Source of the DNA: Pyropia yezoensis
Taxonomy: Eukaryota > Rhodophyta > Bangiophyceae > Bangiales > Bangiaceae
NCBI GenBank assembly: GCA_009829735.1
Contig: CM020618.1
Span: 24,413,346-24,477,345 of the forward strand
Reading direction: 5' to 3'
Length of the DNA stretch: 64,000 nt
Positions within the stretch are counted from its first letter, which is position 1. Each line of letters opens with the position of its first letter. Both the position numbers and the translations under genes were made by a program. The notes beneath the pieces are model-generated. The model searched no databases, was not told the origin of the DNA, and worked only from the letters and a program-made list of their open reading frames with translations. Shown here piece by piece: positions 29,347 to 40,953 of the stretch.

Positions 29347-30182
29347 CCGTTGGGGCTGGTCGTCCGAAGCTCACAACGGCAGCCTCGGCCAAGTGGGCCA
29401 GGAGGACGAACCAACCGTGCCGGATACTGCGGCGACCTAAGGGAGTCCGCCCACCTCGGGTAGGACTCCCCAAGAACGTAAACCCACGTCGGGTCATCGC
29501 GGTGCTGACGGGTGAGAACTTCCAGGTGGCTGGACGGGTGCAACTTGCCCCCGGCCGTGCATGCTGTACCCGTATCGTACTTGATACCGGGTCAGGAGCC
29601 TCGTTGATACGCAAGTCGCTATTACCAAAGGAGGTGAAGCTCCAACGCTGGAGGTCCAAAGCTGACCATATGATTGACATCAATGGTGGGGTACTTCCCA
29701 TCGTTGGTGCCGTGACCCTACCAACTAGGTTGGGGACCCATGAGGTCGACGTGACCTATGGCGTAGTTGAGAATATATCGGTACCCCTGCTTCTGGGTAC
29801 CCCTTATGTTGTTACACAAGTGCCTTTGATTTGGGGCCCTGAGTACTGGGTCAAGTTGATGAATGGGGAGACTATCCCCATCCTTGGTAAGGGAAAGTCT
29901 GTGGCTCCTGTGACAGTCTCACAGTCGAAGCCTGTTTGTTCGGTGAGGGAAGGGTTTACTGCTACCCTGCGTTTAGCCCGCAAAGTCACGTTGCCCCCCA
30001 ACTCGGTGGCGCACGTTGACGTTGTAACTGATTATACGGGGAACGGGTTGGTGCACCCTCACCCCCGTCTTGCTCGCAAGCACCAAGTGCATGTTGCCCT
30101 TGGCACGATGGACTCCAAAGCCGGAGTCCCGTGGAGGATCCAGGTGATGAACCTGAGCCCGGCGCCCAAGTACTTCAAGTAG
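29343..30182 (+). CDS. Chromovirus aspartic protease, unit 2
   Basis: Identical to the unit 1 protease as far as I compared: LDTGSGASL active site, overlap with the gag stop as ATGA, and the same terminating TAG at 30180-30182. Because of the extra G near 29225, the zinc-knuckle region is fused in frame with the protease here, which is probably not the functional arrangement. Confidence 0.8.
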   Translation: MTVGAGRPKLTTAASAKWARRTNQPCRILRRPKGVRPPRVGLPKNVNPRRVIAVLTGENFQVAGRVQLAPGRACCTRIVLDTGSGASLIRKSLLPKEVKLQRWRSKADHMIDINGGVLPIVGAVTLPTRLGTHEVDVTYGVVENISVPLLLGTPYVVTQVPLIWGPEYWVKLMNGETIPILGKGKSVAPVTVSQSKPVCSVREGFTATLRLARKVTLPPNSVAHVDVVTDYTGNGLVHPHPRLARKHQVHVALGTMDSKAGVPWRIQVMNLSPAPKYFK

Positions 30183-33100
30183 GGAGCCAAGTTCGGCTAT
30201 ATCGACCAACACGAGGGACCGGTAGTAGCGGTCACCCTCAACGCGGGCGCAAGTAGCGACCCGAAGTCCGGAAAGGAGAAGCATCAAGCCAAGTCGGCCG
30301 CCTCTCCTCGACCCCATGTGAACATGGAGGGTGTCCCCCCCAGGTTGAGGGTTCAAGTTGAACGCCTCTTGGACCAATATCACAAGTTGTGGGATGGTCA
30401 ATTGGGACTCATGAGAGCCACCCAACACCGGATCGAGTTGAAGCCCGGTGCACCCCCTATACGCCAACAACCGTATAGGGGAGGACCTCGTTCAAGGGCC
30501 CTCGTTAAGGAGCAAGTTGCTCGCATGGAGGCCCTCGATGTGATCGAGGCCAGCAACGCCGAGTGGGCGAGTCCGGTGGTTATCGTCCCCAAAGTTGATG
30601 GGACCCCCCGGTTTTGTATCGACTACCGTAAGCTCAACGAGAGCACGGTGAAGGACAGTTATCCCCTACCTAGGATGGATGACTGTCTGGACTCTCCGGG
30701 GGAGGCAAACGTGTTCTCTACCCTGGACTGTAACGCGGGGTACTGGCAAATTCCCATTGCCCCGGAGGACAGGCATAAAACTACCTTTACATGTCACTGT
30801 GGTACCTACCAGTGCAAGCGCCTACCGTTTGGTCTGTGTAACGCGCCGGCAACTTTCCAGCGCGCTATGGACATGATTCTGGCCGGAGTACGGTGGCAGA
30901 TCTGTCTTGTGTACCTAGACGATATCATTGTGTTCTCCCGAAGTCCGGAGGAACACATTGGCCATCTTGGCCAGGTGTTCAAGCTACTTGCTGACGCCGG
31001 TGTGTCACTGAAGGCGAGTAAGTGCCACCTCTTCACTCAAGAGGTGGAGTACTTGGGACATGTTGTCCGTCCGGGGCGTCTCAGTGTCAACGAGAAGAAC
31101 TTGAGGGCCATTCGTAAGGCTCAGTACCCCCGGACCCAGACCCAGATGAGGAGCTTCCTCGGGATGTGTAACGTGTACCGACGTTCCACCAAGGGCTTCG
31201 CCAAGGTGGCGAAGCCGTTGAATGAGCTAGTGAGCTCAACGCTACCGAAGAACCTGCCTCCCCCAAGTCGGGTGGAGCAGGAATCCTTTGAGACTCTTCG
31301 GGACCTTCTGCTGAAGCCCCCCATCTTGGCTATTCCCAGGTTGGGAGGCCACTACATCCTGGATGTGGACGCTAGCTACGAGCAACTTGGTTGTGTGTTG
31401 CTTCAGCAGCAGCCGGACAAGGAGTACTTGCCGGTGGGATACTTCAGTAAGGGGCTGAACTCGGCCGAGAAGAACTACGGAGTCACCGAGTTGGAAGGAC
31501 TCGCAGTGGTGTGGGCGGTGACGTCACTTCGTCACTACCTGGAGGGTGAGAAGTTCCTCATCCGCTGTGACCACCGCGCATTGCAGTTCATCTTTAAGAC
31601 GGACTGTACGAACACTCGTCTCAATCGGTGGAGGGTGCGACTGGCACCCTTCAACTTTGACATTGAGTACCGACCTGGCAGGCAACATGCCCTTGCCGAC
31701 GGCCTTTCTCGGGTACCTACCGAGGGGCTGGACACTAACCCAGTCGATGAGGACATCCCCATCGGGGGGGTTGTCACGCGCTCGGGTCAGGCGTTGAACC
31801 CCGAGGCGCCAGGGAACAAGAAATACTTGCCCCTGTCCCTGGACGAGGTGGTGAAGGCCCAGGCCGAGGATCCCTTCTGCAAGTCGCAGAGGGATATACT
31901 GGATACAGTGGTAGAGACGCGTTTCTTTCTGGGAGACGATGGCCTCCTCATGAGGAGGGGGGTATTCCAGGGGACCGAACAACTTGTCGTCCCCGCATCC
32001 CTCAAGGACAGTATCCTTGAGAGGGAGCACAACGCTCCCACGGGTGGACACCTGGGGTCTAGTAAACTGTACCAGACCCTGAGGACCAGGTACTACTGGC
32101 CGTCCATGGTGGTGGACATCTACAGTTGGGTGGCTGCCTGCACAAGTTGTGCACAGAACCGTCTGATGGAACGACGGCCTACTACGGCTATGCTATTGTT
32201 CCCGGCCAAGGAGCCCTTCGCCGCGTTGGCGATGGACATCCTTGGGCCACTGCCCGTGACCAAGGAGGGCAACCAGTACCTCCTGGTCATCTGTGACCGC
32301 TTCACGAAACTTACGCGAGCGATCCCACTGGCAGAGATCACGGCCATGTCGGTCGTGTCAGCCTTCCTAGATCACTGGGTTGCCGCGTATGGCATCCCAG
32401 ATAGTACACTATCGGACAATGGACCGCAATTTGCGTCTGTACTGTTTCAGGGAGTGCTGGATATGTTGGGGGTTAAGGCAAACTATGCCACCCCCTACCA
32501 CCCACAAACTAATGGGCAGGTGGAGCGCTTCAACAAAACTATTGTTTGGCAGCTGCGCCACTATGTGAGTGAGCACGTGAAGACGTGGGACCAATACATT
32601 TCTATCCTTACTACTGCCTACAATTCGCAGGTTCACTCATCTACCGGGGAAGTACCCCTCGCTTTTGTGACCCCCCGTCGTGTGCGGTCTATTGCCGTGC
32701 GGCGGTCGCTCCCAACTGGGGAGGATAGTGGCAGTACGCATACTCCTACTGAAAGTAAGGCGGAGTTCGCTGCTAGGCTTGAAAACCTCATCCCTAAAGT
32801 CAGGGCTGAGATGGACAAAGCACAAAAGCGCTACAAGCGTACCTTTGACAAAAAGGTGCGCAATGCTAAAACATGTCCCCGAGCAGGGTGACTGGGTGCT
32901 GGTACACTCGCACACCCCAACTGGGGGTAAGCTGGTATTCCAGACGAAGGGACTGTACCAGGTCCTTCGTACTGATGGGCGGCGCTTCACCATCGAAAGT
33001 GACGATGGGGTCCGCACAGTGAACGGACAGGACGTGGTCAAAGTTGCACCACCGCCTGCAAGCGACCCAGCTTGGGCGCGTGCTTTGGAAGCGTGGCGCC

Positions 33101-33327
33101 TCCCCTCACTGCCTGCGGCCAAACAGGGCCCGCAGGAGTACGTGTTCGATAAGTTCATCGACCACGGATGGGATGAGGACACTAACCGCCTCATGTTGAG
33201 GGTGCGTTGGTTTGGCTACAAAGCCAAGGATGATACGTGGGAGTATGTGGAGGACCTTCCCGCTGAGAAGGTCCGGGCGTACTGTGCCCGGAATGAGATA
33301 GACCCTTACAGCCCTCCCTCAACGTGA
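30183..33327 (+). pseudogene. pol: Chromovirus Pol, unit 2, one-base frameshift near the C-terminus
   Basis: Same RT, RNase H and integrase core as unit 1. One extra A in the run at about 32867-32870 shifts the frame, so the uninterrupted frame stops at 32891 and the chromodomain (to 33327) is read in another frame. All catalytic motifs upstream are intact. If the extra base is a sequence error, this copy is as complete as unit 1. Confidence 0.85.
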
Positions 33328-33438
33328 GGGAAGGCCGAGCAACAGTGCCAAGAGAGTGCTTCAAGTCGAAGTGGTACGCAGAGTGGCTTTTAACTACAGC
33401 CCTAACCCTCACACTCTCACAACAAAGGCAGCTACCAA

Positions 33439-35382
33439 CTAGGCACGCATGCTAGACTCTCCCACTCCACGGCCCTCGCCCTCACGTGGAGGCCAACGGC
33501 GAGACCCACGCCGATAACGGTCTCCACTCGTTGGAAGGGGCGGCGGCTCCAAGTCGAAACCGTCGCGCCCTTCACGGTCGCGCAAGTGGCGCCGACCGTG
33601 GCCACTCTTCTGCCTGGTCTTGCGCGCAAGTTTGCGACGCAGACGCTGGACAGACTCCGTCTCTGACGGGGTAGAGGACTCCGAAACGGAGTAAGACAAC
33701 TCGTCTTCCGATACGGAAGGAGAGCGCCGCGAGTGTCGGCGACGACGGCGAGGAGGCGAGTATGCCCGGCTCGCGCGACGTTCGCCACGCCCAAGTGGGG
33801 CTGGCTGGGGCATAATAGCCCCAATGCGAGCCAACTCGGCTGTCATAAACTCCGCCACCGACTCGCAACTCGCGGTCGCCACTGCAGTACGAACGCGCTC
33901 CTCAAGTTGAGGAGTCTCGGAACTCTGGAGGGTTTCGGTCGACGCGGCCAACCAGGAAATGGTGCGCACCAACGTGGTGATCATCATCTCTGAGGTTAGA
34001 GGCGTGGGCGGCAACACCAACTTGGGGTATACCGTCAGGAGGGTGGCCCCCAAGTTGGGGGACACCGGGGTGGAAGAATCCACGGCCACGCTGATCGGGA
34101 TGTTCCCGTGAGGTTGGAAAGGAACAGGAGGAAGCGGAGGGGCCCGCCGAGGTGGCGGTACCCGGGTGTAATTGCGACCCCGACTTGGGGCCCCCGCAGT
34201 GGGTTGAGTCATATGGTCATCATAGGACGGCACGGCCATAACTATGGGCTTGTCCGGGGGTGGCGCAGTGTGGCGATCCACCCCCGGGGCATACGGGTAG
34301 TCCCCGATGCCCAACCCCTCTCGTAGGACCACACGGCCGTCGTGAAGTTCACGAGCGACCCACACGAACTGGCGAAGTGCGCCATCGTCCTTGGGCCCAC
34401 GAGTGGGGCGGCGCAACTTGTGCTCAATGCTCTCCCACTCGATAAACTTATGGAGCCGGAGCATCTCCTCAAGTAGAGTGAGTTGTCCTGATGAGCACCC
34501 CTCAGCAACTAGCTGAGGGGTGAGCTGTTCCAAACCTTGGATGAGCCGGAGGGGGAGATGCCAGAGCATCCCCCGCCGCTGAACACAGGATACCCAGGTC
34601 GACATGACCTCGAGGAGCCACTGGGTGGCCAACATGGCCCACACCAGGTGATCAGGGCCAGCCGTCAACATGACGGAGCCGAAGTGGTCAAGCAACCGTG
34701 GCAGCAACGCCGGGAGCCCGTAGGGGACCTCAACTTGAGGCCACCACTCGGGCTTCTTCGGATAGTACTGCTCCTTACTGGCAGCAGACTGTTGAGGAAA
34801 CTCAAGTTGAGCCGAGGTCACCAAGTAGGGACCTCGCCGGAAGTCTTTCTCCATCCGCACATCAAAGTGATGAGTGTGCGGATCGGCCTCGTGGAGGTAC
34901 GGGGGGCGAGTTGCCACCGCGTCCCAAGTAAAGGTCGGCAAGTCGCCGGGACCCGAGATAGCTCCCCCGCGGTTCACCATGAGCTTGGCACGCTGAACGT
35001 CCTCAACCTCCTCATCGTCCAGGAAGGCAAACTGGTCCGTCCTGAGGCCGGCAGGGAACCCGACCATACGGGGATACGTTTCCCGTACGCGGTCCCATAC
35101 CCGACCCATCGCTGCGCCAAGTCGGCCACAGCGAAGTACAGTCAACCCCTCCTCATAGAGAGGCCATGCGGGGTAAAACCACCGCCCCAAGGCCTCACGC
35201 GGGACAACTTGTCCCGCCTCCGGGGGAGACCCCGCCGTCAACCCAAAGCCGGGTGACGCGGGAGTCCCATCCCCCGGAGCGATCGCGGAGCCCCCGCCGG
35301 ACGTCCCGGCGGGTGCTGCACCGTAGGTGGTGTCTTCCATACGCTCATCTAGAGAGTCCGTCTCAACTCCCGCGGTCGCCAT
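33439..35382 (-). CDS. Antisense gene of the chromovirus, unit 2
   Basis: 647 residues, same as the unit 1 copy from the matching Met at 35382 to the stop. Only the region upstream of the start differs, by one missing base near 35563, which shortens the non-essential upstream open frame. Conservation here adds little evidence for selection because the whole unit is nearly identical. Confidence 0.75.
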   Translation of the reverse strand: MATAGVETDSLDERMEDTTYGAAPAGTSGGGSAIAPGDGTPASPGFGLTAGSPPEAGQVVPREALGRWFYPAWPLYEEGLTVLRCGRLGAAMGRVWDRVRETYPRMVGFPAGLRTDQFAFLDDEEVEDVQRAKLMVNRGGAISGPGDLPTFTWDAVATRPPYLHEADPHTHHFDVRMEKDFRRGPYLVTSAQLEFPQQSAASKEQYYPKKPEWWPQVEVPYGLPALLPRLLDHFGSVMLTAGPDHLVWAMLATQWLLEVMSTWVSCVQRRGMLWHLPLRLIQGLEQLTPQLVAEGCSSGQLTLLEEMLRLHKFIEWESIEHKLRRPTRGPKDDGALRQFVWVARELHDGRVVLREGLGIGDYPYAPGVDRHTAPPPDKPIVMAVPSYDDHMTQPTAGAPSRGRNYTRVPPPRRAPPLPPVPFQPHGNIPISVAVDSSTPVSPNLGATLLTVYPKLVLPPTPLTSEMMITTLVRTISWLAASTETLQSSETPQLEERVRTAVATASCESVAEFMTAELARIGAIMPQPAPLGRGERRASRAYSPPRRRRRHSRRSPSVSEDELSYSVSESSTPSETESVQRLRRKLARKTRQKSGHGRRHLRDREGRDGFDLEPPPLPTSGDRYRRGSRRWPPREGEGRGVGESSMRA

Positions 35383-35720
35383 GGCTCTCCCCAAGTTGGG
35401 GAGAGACGCTCTGGCTATCGCGGCACGAGACCCGCCTCGAGTTGAGGGGGACTCGGATCGTGGGTATACGGGTGGCCTCCCCAGCGTGGGGCGGCCCAGT
35501 GGAAGGTGAAGGGGAGGTGGTGGTGATGGTGAAGTGTGAACTGAGGAGAGCAAGCTGCCGAGTGGGCAAGCTTGAGGAGAGGGGCGGTCAACGTGACCGC
35601 CTCCACATCCGTGTTACGTACTCGATGGGGGACAGCAAGTCGCGCCCCCAACGCCGAGACGTGCGTTTACGCACCCCCTCACAGGGCCGACCGGGTCGGT
35701 CGGAACTAAGGAGAGGGGAG

Positions 35721-36189
35721 TGTGGCAGTCTTGACCCCCAGGTAGGGGGGCAACACGTGCCATGCAAGGGGCGGCAGGCCACTAGCCTGATCCGTTCCTC
35801 CCCCTGCATTTGGGTCCATATTCCCTAAGTTTGGGATAGTTAGCTTAGTAGTAAATCCAACTTGGATTTGAGGGTTTTCTGCATTTATCGTCTTGAATTT
35901 TCGTATGGCCCGGTGGGCAGGTGCTGGGGTGGGAGATTCTGAGTGGCGAGATTCTGAGTGGACCCTGGGGGGATAAGGGGAGGGACAGCGGGGCTTGGCC
36001 CTGCGTCCCCGTCCCGACCAAGAAACTGTTGGACCACACACCATCCTCTTGTTTGTCCGTGGGGGGTTTGCCCCACAACAGGGACAGAGTGTGTGCGACT
36101 TGCACTTCTTCCGGTTCCCCCGACACGGGAGGCAGCCCTTGCACACCGCCCCAACTTGGGTGCCGTGTGTGCATGTGGTTTTTGCGACA
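35721..36189 (+). repeat. Chromovirus LTR 3 (469 bp)
   Basis: Directly follows the polypurine tract 35708-35720. The last bases read TTTTTGCGACA where LTR 1 has TTTTTGCCACA. It differs from LTR 1 at about five positions. The flanking sequence beyond 36189 is unrelated to the region after LTR 1. Confidence 0.88.
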
Positions 36190-36688
36190 CCCGCCACCCC
36201 ACCCTCCCCCGGGGAACCCGCGCCTACGGCACCACGCCCACGCTTGCCGAGTACCTCGGCCGCGTCGCGACGACGCGTTGCCCACGCCTGGTGCCGTGAG
36301 CGTCGCGTCGGGTCCCCCCCCCCTCTTTTGCCCACAACGCCCCGCCAATCGGTACCGTGTGCTTCGCGCCGCGTCGCCCTCACCACCATCTGTTGCCAAG
36401 TGGTGATCGCGGCCACAGGGGCGGAGAGACGCGCGCAAACGCGGAGGGCAAAGCTGCCGGCGCTCTGGGCGGCGGCAGTGGCGGACTGCGGCCGCGCTCG
36501 CACCTGGCCGCCTGCGGCGGTAGCGATCTGCGGCGGTGTCACAGGGGGGGGGTTCGCTCGCGTGTGCGGTCTGCATCGATAGAGGTGTTGAAGGCCCCAC
36601 GTTGGACCGTCGTCGCTGGAACGTGTGTGCAAAAAATACCTGGAGATTGCTTTCTTCCTCTCTGTTCGGGTGCACTGGCGTGTTCGCG
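36190..36688. other. Flank between the array and the MULE
   Basis: About 500 bp of GC-rich sequence. No supported gene. Confidence 0.4.
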
Positions 36689-36723
36689 AGTGGTCGGAAA
36701 AACACAGTGTTTTTCCTACCACT
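36689..36723. repeat. 35-nt near-perfect palindrome
   Basis: Outer arms AGTGGT/ACCACT and inner arms GGAAAAACAC/GTGTTTTTCC surround a single A, with one mismatched pair between them. It sits directly outside the left inverted end of the MULE. Confidence 0.7.
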
Positions 36724-36731
36724 CTCCAGGC

Positions 36732-36943
36732 GGGTAAGGGATGAGGGTTGGGTTCAGATGAAAATCAGAAGGTGGGGTTGAGTGGTGCGCACCGGAATGG
36801 GTTCGAATTGCAAGAGTATTGAGGGTCCCCGCCTGGGTGAAGTGCCCGTTTCCTGTATGATGCGTTGGGGTGGGGTTCAGTTGGGGTAGGGTGGAGTTCA
36901 GTCGGGGAGGGTGGGGTTCAGTCCCAGGCCGCCGTCACAACTG
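36732..36943 (+). repeat. MULE inverted end, left
   Basis: Shares long blocks with the reverse complement of 44414-44614, for example AATCAGAAGGTGGGGTTGAG followed by TGGTGCGCAC, and TCCCAGGC-GCCGTCACAA. It carries three units of a minisatellite based on GGGGTTCAGT; the right end has two. Confidence 0.65.
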
Positions 36944-37006
36944 TGGAGGAGCGCGCTGCCACGCGCGCGCGCGCGCTCCTCGCGCGCACGGCCTCGATGG
37001 CTTGAA

Positions 37007-37200
37007 GACGTCGCCGTCCGTGCCACCCGACATGCCACGGCCTAGCCCCCTCCCATCCCCGACCGGACCGGCCCCCCCCCCACCCCGACCCGGCCGGAGC
37101 CCACAACCTGACGTCGCCGTCCGTGCCACGGCGTAGCCCCCTCCCATCCCCGACCGGACCGCCCCCCCCCCCACCCGGACCCGGCCGGAGTCCCCGGTCT
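37007..37200 (+). repeat. Tandem duplication, two units of about 100 bp
   Basis: Unit 1 starts at 37007 and unit 2 at 37110, both with GACGTCGCCGTCCGTGCCAC, then CCCCTCCCATCCCCGACCGG. Unit 2 lacks about 10 bp. The surrounding 36954-38140 holds no supported gene. The stretch 37985-38140 is more AT-rich than its surroundings. Confidence 0.7.
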
Positions 37201-38140
37201 CCGTGGTCTCCCTTATACGGTTGGCCGCCGGACCCCCCCCCCCGTCACCGTGGCCAGCAACGCCCTGCACTCACCCACCACGACCCGGCCGGCCCCTCCC
37301 GTCATCATACGCACCCGGCCTTGGCCGGACCCTCTCGTCGCCATGCCCACCCTGACCCCTTCCCATGCCCTAGTGGCGCGTGACGGCACCCGGCGGTGTG
37401 CTGCTGTCATGATGTGGGGGGCCGCACGCCCACGCTGCTGCCACGGCCGCGGTCGCCGTCCTGGTGGCTGCCACGGTCAACTGGCGAGCCCGCTGTGGCC
37501 GACCGTGGCAGCGGTGGCTACGGTGCTGGCCCGCCGTGGAATGGGATGCTCTTGCGCCGGCGGATCCACCCCCGGCGATTGTTTTGCCGGCCGCAATGGC
37601 GACGGTGGGGCGGCTCCGGCGTCGCTATTCACATGTCTTCCTGCGCGCTTGGTGCACCCGCCGCACACGGGGGCTACGGCGGCGGCGGCGATGGGCTGCA
37701 CCACTGTCTCTGACGGTGGCGAGGGGGGCGGCTTGCTCCGTTGCCCCCACCGAGTGGCGGCAGTGGCCACTGTAGCTTTGGCGGTTTACTCGCGGGCGGT
37801 GTGGCTGTGGGCGACCCCCGGGGCGGCTGCCCGCCCGTGTGGCACTGAGAAGGGGGGAGAGGGACGGGAGACGGTAGGCGAAGCAGAAGATGGTTGGGAT
37901 AGGCCTTGGGAAGGGAGAGGGGGAGGAGCGAGGAGCGGCAGAAAAGGGGACGTTGCTTTGATGGGGCTTGGTCTGTGGGGTCAATAGGCTCTCGATGATT
38001 ATTGGATGTTGAGCCTACTCGGTGATTCGGGGTGTCTCCACTCGAGCGAACAGGGCTTGATTTGTTTCATATCTTTTCTGCCTGTGCTGCAACGCACAGT
38101 GAATGAGAAGCGGCCATGAGAGACAAACATAAACAAAAAA

Positions 38141-40600
38141 ATGCCAGCCATGGTACGTAGCCGCGCTTTTCGTCTGGCACGTGCAGCAACGTGGAAAACA
38201 TTACAGTCGATTCTCGGCACGGGGAGCGGCGGCGGCAGCAGCGCCAGCAGCAGTAACACGGAGGACGGCCGCGGTTGGGGTGGCCGTGGGGGGGGGGGTG
38301 GCGGCCGCAGCGGTGGCGGCGGCGGTGGCGGCGTCGGCGCCACCAACGCTACGGTGACACCCGCGCCCCCCCCCCATCTGGCGCCCGTCACGCCCACTCG
38401 CTCCCTCGAGCGCTCCCTCTGCATCACGGAGGGCGCCCTTCAGCGGCGGCGGCTGTTTGCCGCGCTCGTCCGGCGGCCGCGGCTCGCCCTTTCCTTCCTC
38501 GGCGGCGCCGCCATCCGCGGCCCCGTCGCGGCCGCGTTTGTAGCGCACGGGCCCGCGGGGGAGGTCATCGCCGTTGTCGTTGCGGGCGGGGAGCTCCTCG
38601 TTTGGGCTGTCGACCTGGCCGCCCCTGACGGCACCCGCTCGACCGCCGCCGCCGCTGCGGCTGACCCAGACGCGGCGCCCGTGCCGCCCGCAGTGGCTCT
38701 GCCGTCACGCTCATTGCCCTTGTGGGGCGGGTGGCGGCCGCGGTGGAGCTGGTGGCCACCCGCCCGGGCGGCGCGGGCGACACGCTGGTGCTCACCACGG
38801 GGGGGGCGCTGCAGCTGTGGGTGGGCACCCAGCGGGTGGCGGGCGTGGCGCTCGGCGGCGGCGGCGCTGGCGGGAGGGGGTGGGTGCCGGTGGGGCTCCG
38901 CGACGCGGTCGCCTCGAGGGTGACCGTGCTGCTCGCGCCGGCGGCGTCGGCGTCGGCGGCGACGACGGCGCCTCTGCGACCCCCCGCTGCGGCCGTCGCG
39001 GCGGTGCGGGCGGACCTGCGGTGAACGCGGTCGTCGTCGCTGCTCGCGGCGGCGCTGCTCTGTGGCGTCCACGCGCGGGTGGCGAGCCGCGCTCCGGTGC
39101 CCCCCCCAGGCGGCGACGGCGGCGCCGCCCCACCCGCCGGCGCGGCTGCGGCGGTGGCGCTCCGCCGCGCCCTCCTCCATCGCCGCGCGGCGGTGCTCGA
39201 CGCGACGCCGCGTGCCGGCAGCGGCAGCTGGGACGATGGCGCCGGCCACGCGTGAGCCGCCTGGCGCGGCGGCCGCGGCGCGGGCGGCGTTGACGGTGGC
39301 GGCGGCCTGTGGGGGGAGTCGCTCGACGGTGGCGGGCCTGATGGTCATGGCGGCGGTGGGAGCGGTGGGTGTGGCGCCGGAGAGCTGCCGCCATTGGCGG
39401 ACTAGCGGCTGCTGGCAGCGGTGGTGCTGGACGTCCCCGCCGACCGGAACGCGGCGGTTATGCGGCGGTGTCCCGGCGGCGTGGCCGGCGACGGCGTTGG
39501 AATTGGCCGCGACGACGCGCTGCTCAGCGACTGGGCGTGGCTGCTCGCGTCAGACTTGCACATGGGCGCCACGCCCGCCGACGCGCCGTGCTGTGCCGCG
39601 GCCGCGCCCGACGCGGGCGCGGTCCGCCGGTCGCTCGGCTGCATGGCCGCCGCCGCCGCGGCGGCGTCGTCGACAGCGGCGGCCGCCGACGCTCATGCGG
39701 CGGCGGCGCGGGCGCTGACGGCCGACGCGCTGGCCGTCACGCTCGCGCTGTACGAGGAGGCGAAACTGACACGCGCCGCCGAGCCGGACCTGCCGGTGCT
39801 GGGCAGCCTCGCCGCGGCGCTCGCCGCGCGCCTCGGCGCAGACGCGTACGTCCGCTACTACGTGGCGGATGGCGTGTAGGGGTGGTTGGAAGAGTAGGAG
39901 GGGGGGGAGGGTGGGGGGGGGGGGGGGCCGCCCGGAGCCGTCGGCGCCGCCGCCGCCGCCGCGGGGGGGTGGGGGGGGGGGGCAGCCCGGGTGGCAGCCC
40001 TGCTGGGGCCGCCGCATCTCCCCGCCTGCGGCGGTGCGGCTGGGCGGCGGCGCGCGGCCGGTGGCGCTCGCCGGCCGCGCGTCGCTCGTCGCGGCCGTCG
40101 CGGCGGCGGCGACGGCGGCGCGCGCGCCGTGGCGGTGGCGCGCCGCGACCGCCTCGCCGGCCGCCATGGCGGCGGCAGTCCCCCCGCTGTCGCCCATCCT
40201 GCCGCCCTCCCCGCCCCACTGGACCGCCTGGGCGGCGGCGATGATGCGGGCCCCCCACGGGTGCGCGCCCTCCCCCTACCCGTCCGCCATCCCTTCCAGC
40301 GCGGCCGTCGAGGCGCCCGCGGTGCCGTCCTGGCGCGCCCCCGACGACCTCACCCCCTACACGTCCACCCTTTCCCGCTTGTACGGCTTGCTCTTTGCCA
40401 GCGGCGCCGCCGCGGCAACCGCGGCGGCGGGCTACCGAGACGTGGCGGTGCTGGCGGCGGCCATCGCCGCCCGCCTCGGCCTCGACCGCCTCGGCCGCCT
40501 CCGCGCCGCCACAGCCGTGCCCGTTCGCGACGTGCAAGCGCGCTGTCGGCAACGTCGGGGGTGGGCGGCGCGTGGTGGGGGGGGGGGGGGGGGGTTGCCC
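38141..40600 (+). pseudogene. APC1: APC1-like (anaphase-promoting complex subunit 1) fragment
   Basis: Pieces in two frames match APC1 in order. 38141-about 38690 and about 38690-39024 look like N-terminal propeller strands (GGELLVWAVD, LVLTTGGALQLWVG). 39421-39879 contains SDWAWLLASDLH and the signature ALYEEAKL...LGSLAAALAARL...YVRYYVADG. 40200-40560 contains PPSPPHWTAW, PYTSTLSRLYGLLF and RLRAATAVPVRDVQARC. The C-terminal half of APC1, including its repeat domain, is absent. Frames change near 38690 and 39880 with no convincing splice sites seen, and sequence dissolves into G-rich runs after 40560. It lies inside the MULE ends, so capture is likely. A truncated host gene is the alternative. 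Confidence 0.6.
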
Positions 40601-40953
40601 GGCGGTGGGGGTGTGCTGACCGGCGCGCGGCGGGGCGCCCAGGGGGGAGGGGGGGGGTGCGCCGATGGCGGCAGCAGCAGTGACTCGGCCGACGACAGAT
40701 TGCGGGACGTGGTGGGCCACGTGGACAGCGCGGGGAAGGAGGAGGAGGGGGCGGAGGGGGTGGCCGGCGCCTCGGCTGGCGGCTGCGGCGGTGGTGGCGG
40801 CGGCGGCGGTGCTGCGGACGTCTTCAGCCCTCTTTGGACCGCGGCCGCGGACGCGGTCGCGGCGCCGGCGAGGGGCGCGTGGTCTTCCCGCTGGCGGGCA
40901 TCCCTTCTGCTTTTTCTTTAGGGGAGGGAGCGCCTTATCAAGAGCAGGCTTCA

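Larger units (their letters stand above)
18074..36189 (+). mobile_element. Tandem Ty3/gypsy chromovirus array (three LTRs, two bodies)
   Basis: LTRs begin at 18074, 26983 and 35721. The first start-to-start distance is 8909 bp; the second is 8738 bp and contains a 500-N gap that replaces a 669-bp segment known from unit 1. The middle LTR is shared. Each unit reads LTR, gag, protease, RT-RNase H-integrase-chromodomain, then an antisense gene, polypurine tract and LTR. The bodies are nearly identical apart from single-base indels. LTR 1 and LTR 3 differ at about five positions. Left flank CGCGC and right flank CCCGC do not form a perfect target duplication. Unequal recombination between LTRs is the simplest origin. 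Confidence 0.9.

Noticed and set aside
18069..36194. Target-site duplication around the chromovirus array
   Set aside because: Left CGCGC and right CCCGC differ at one base and the LTR 3 terminus is altered, so no duplication can be claimed.
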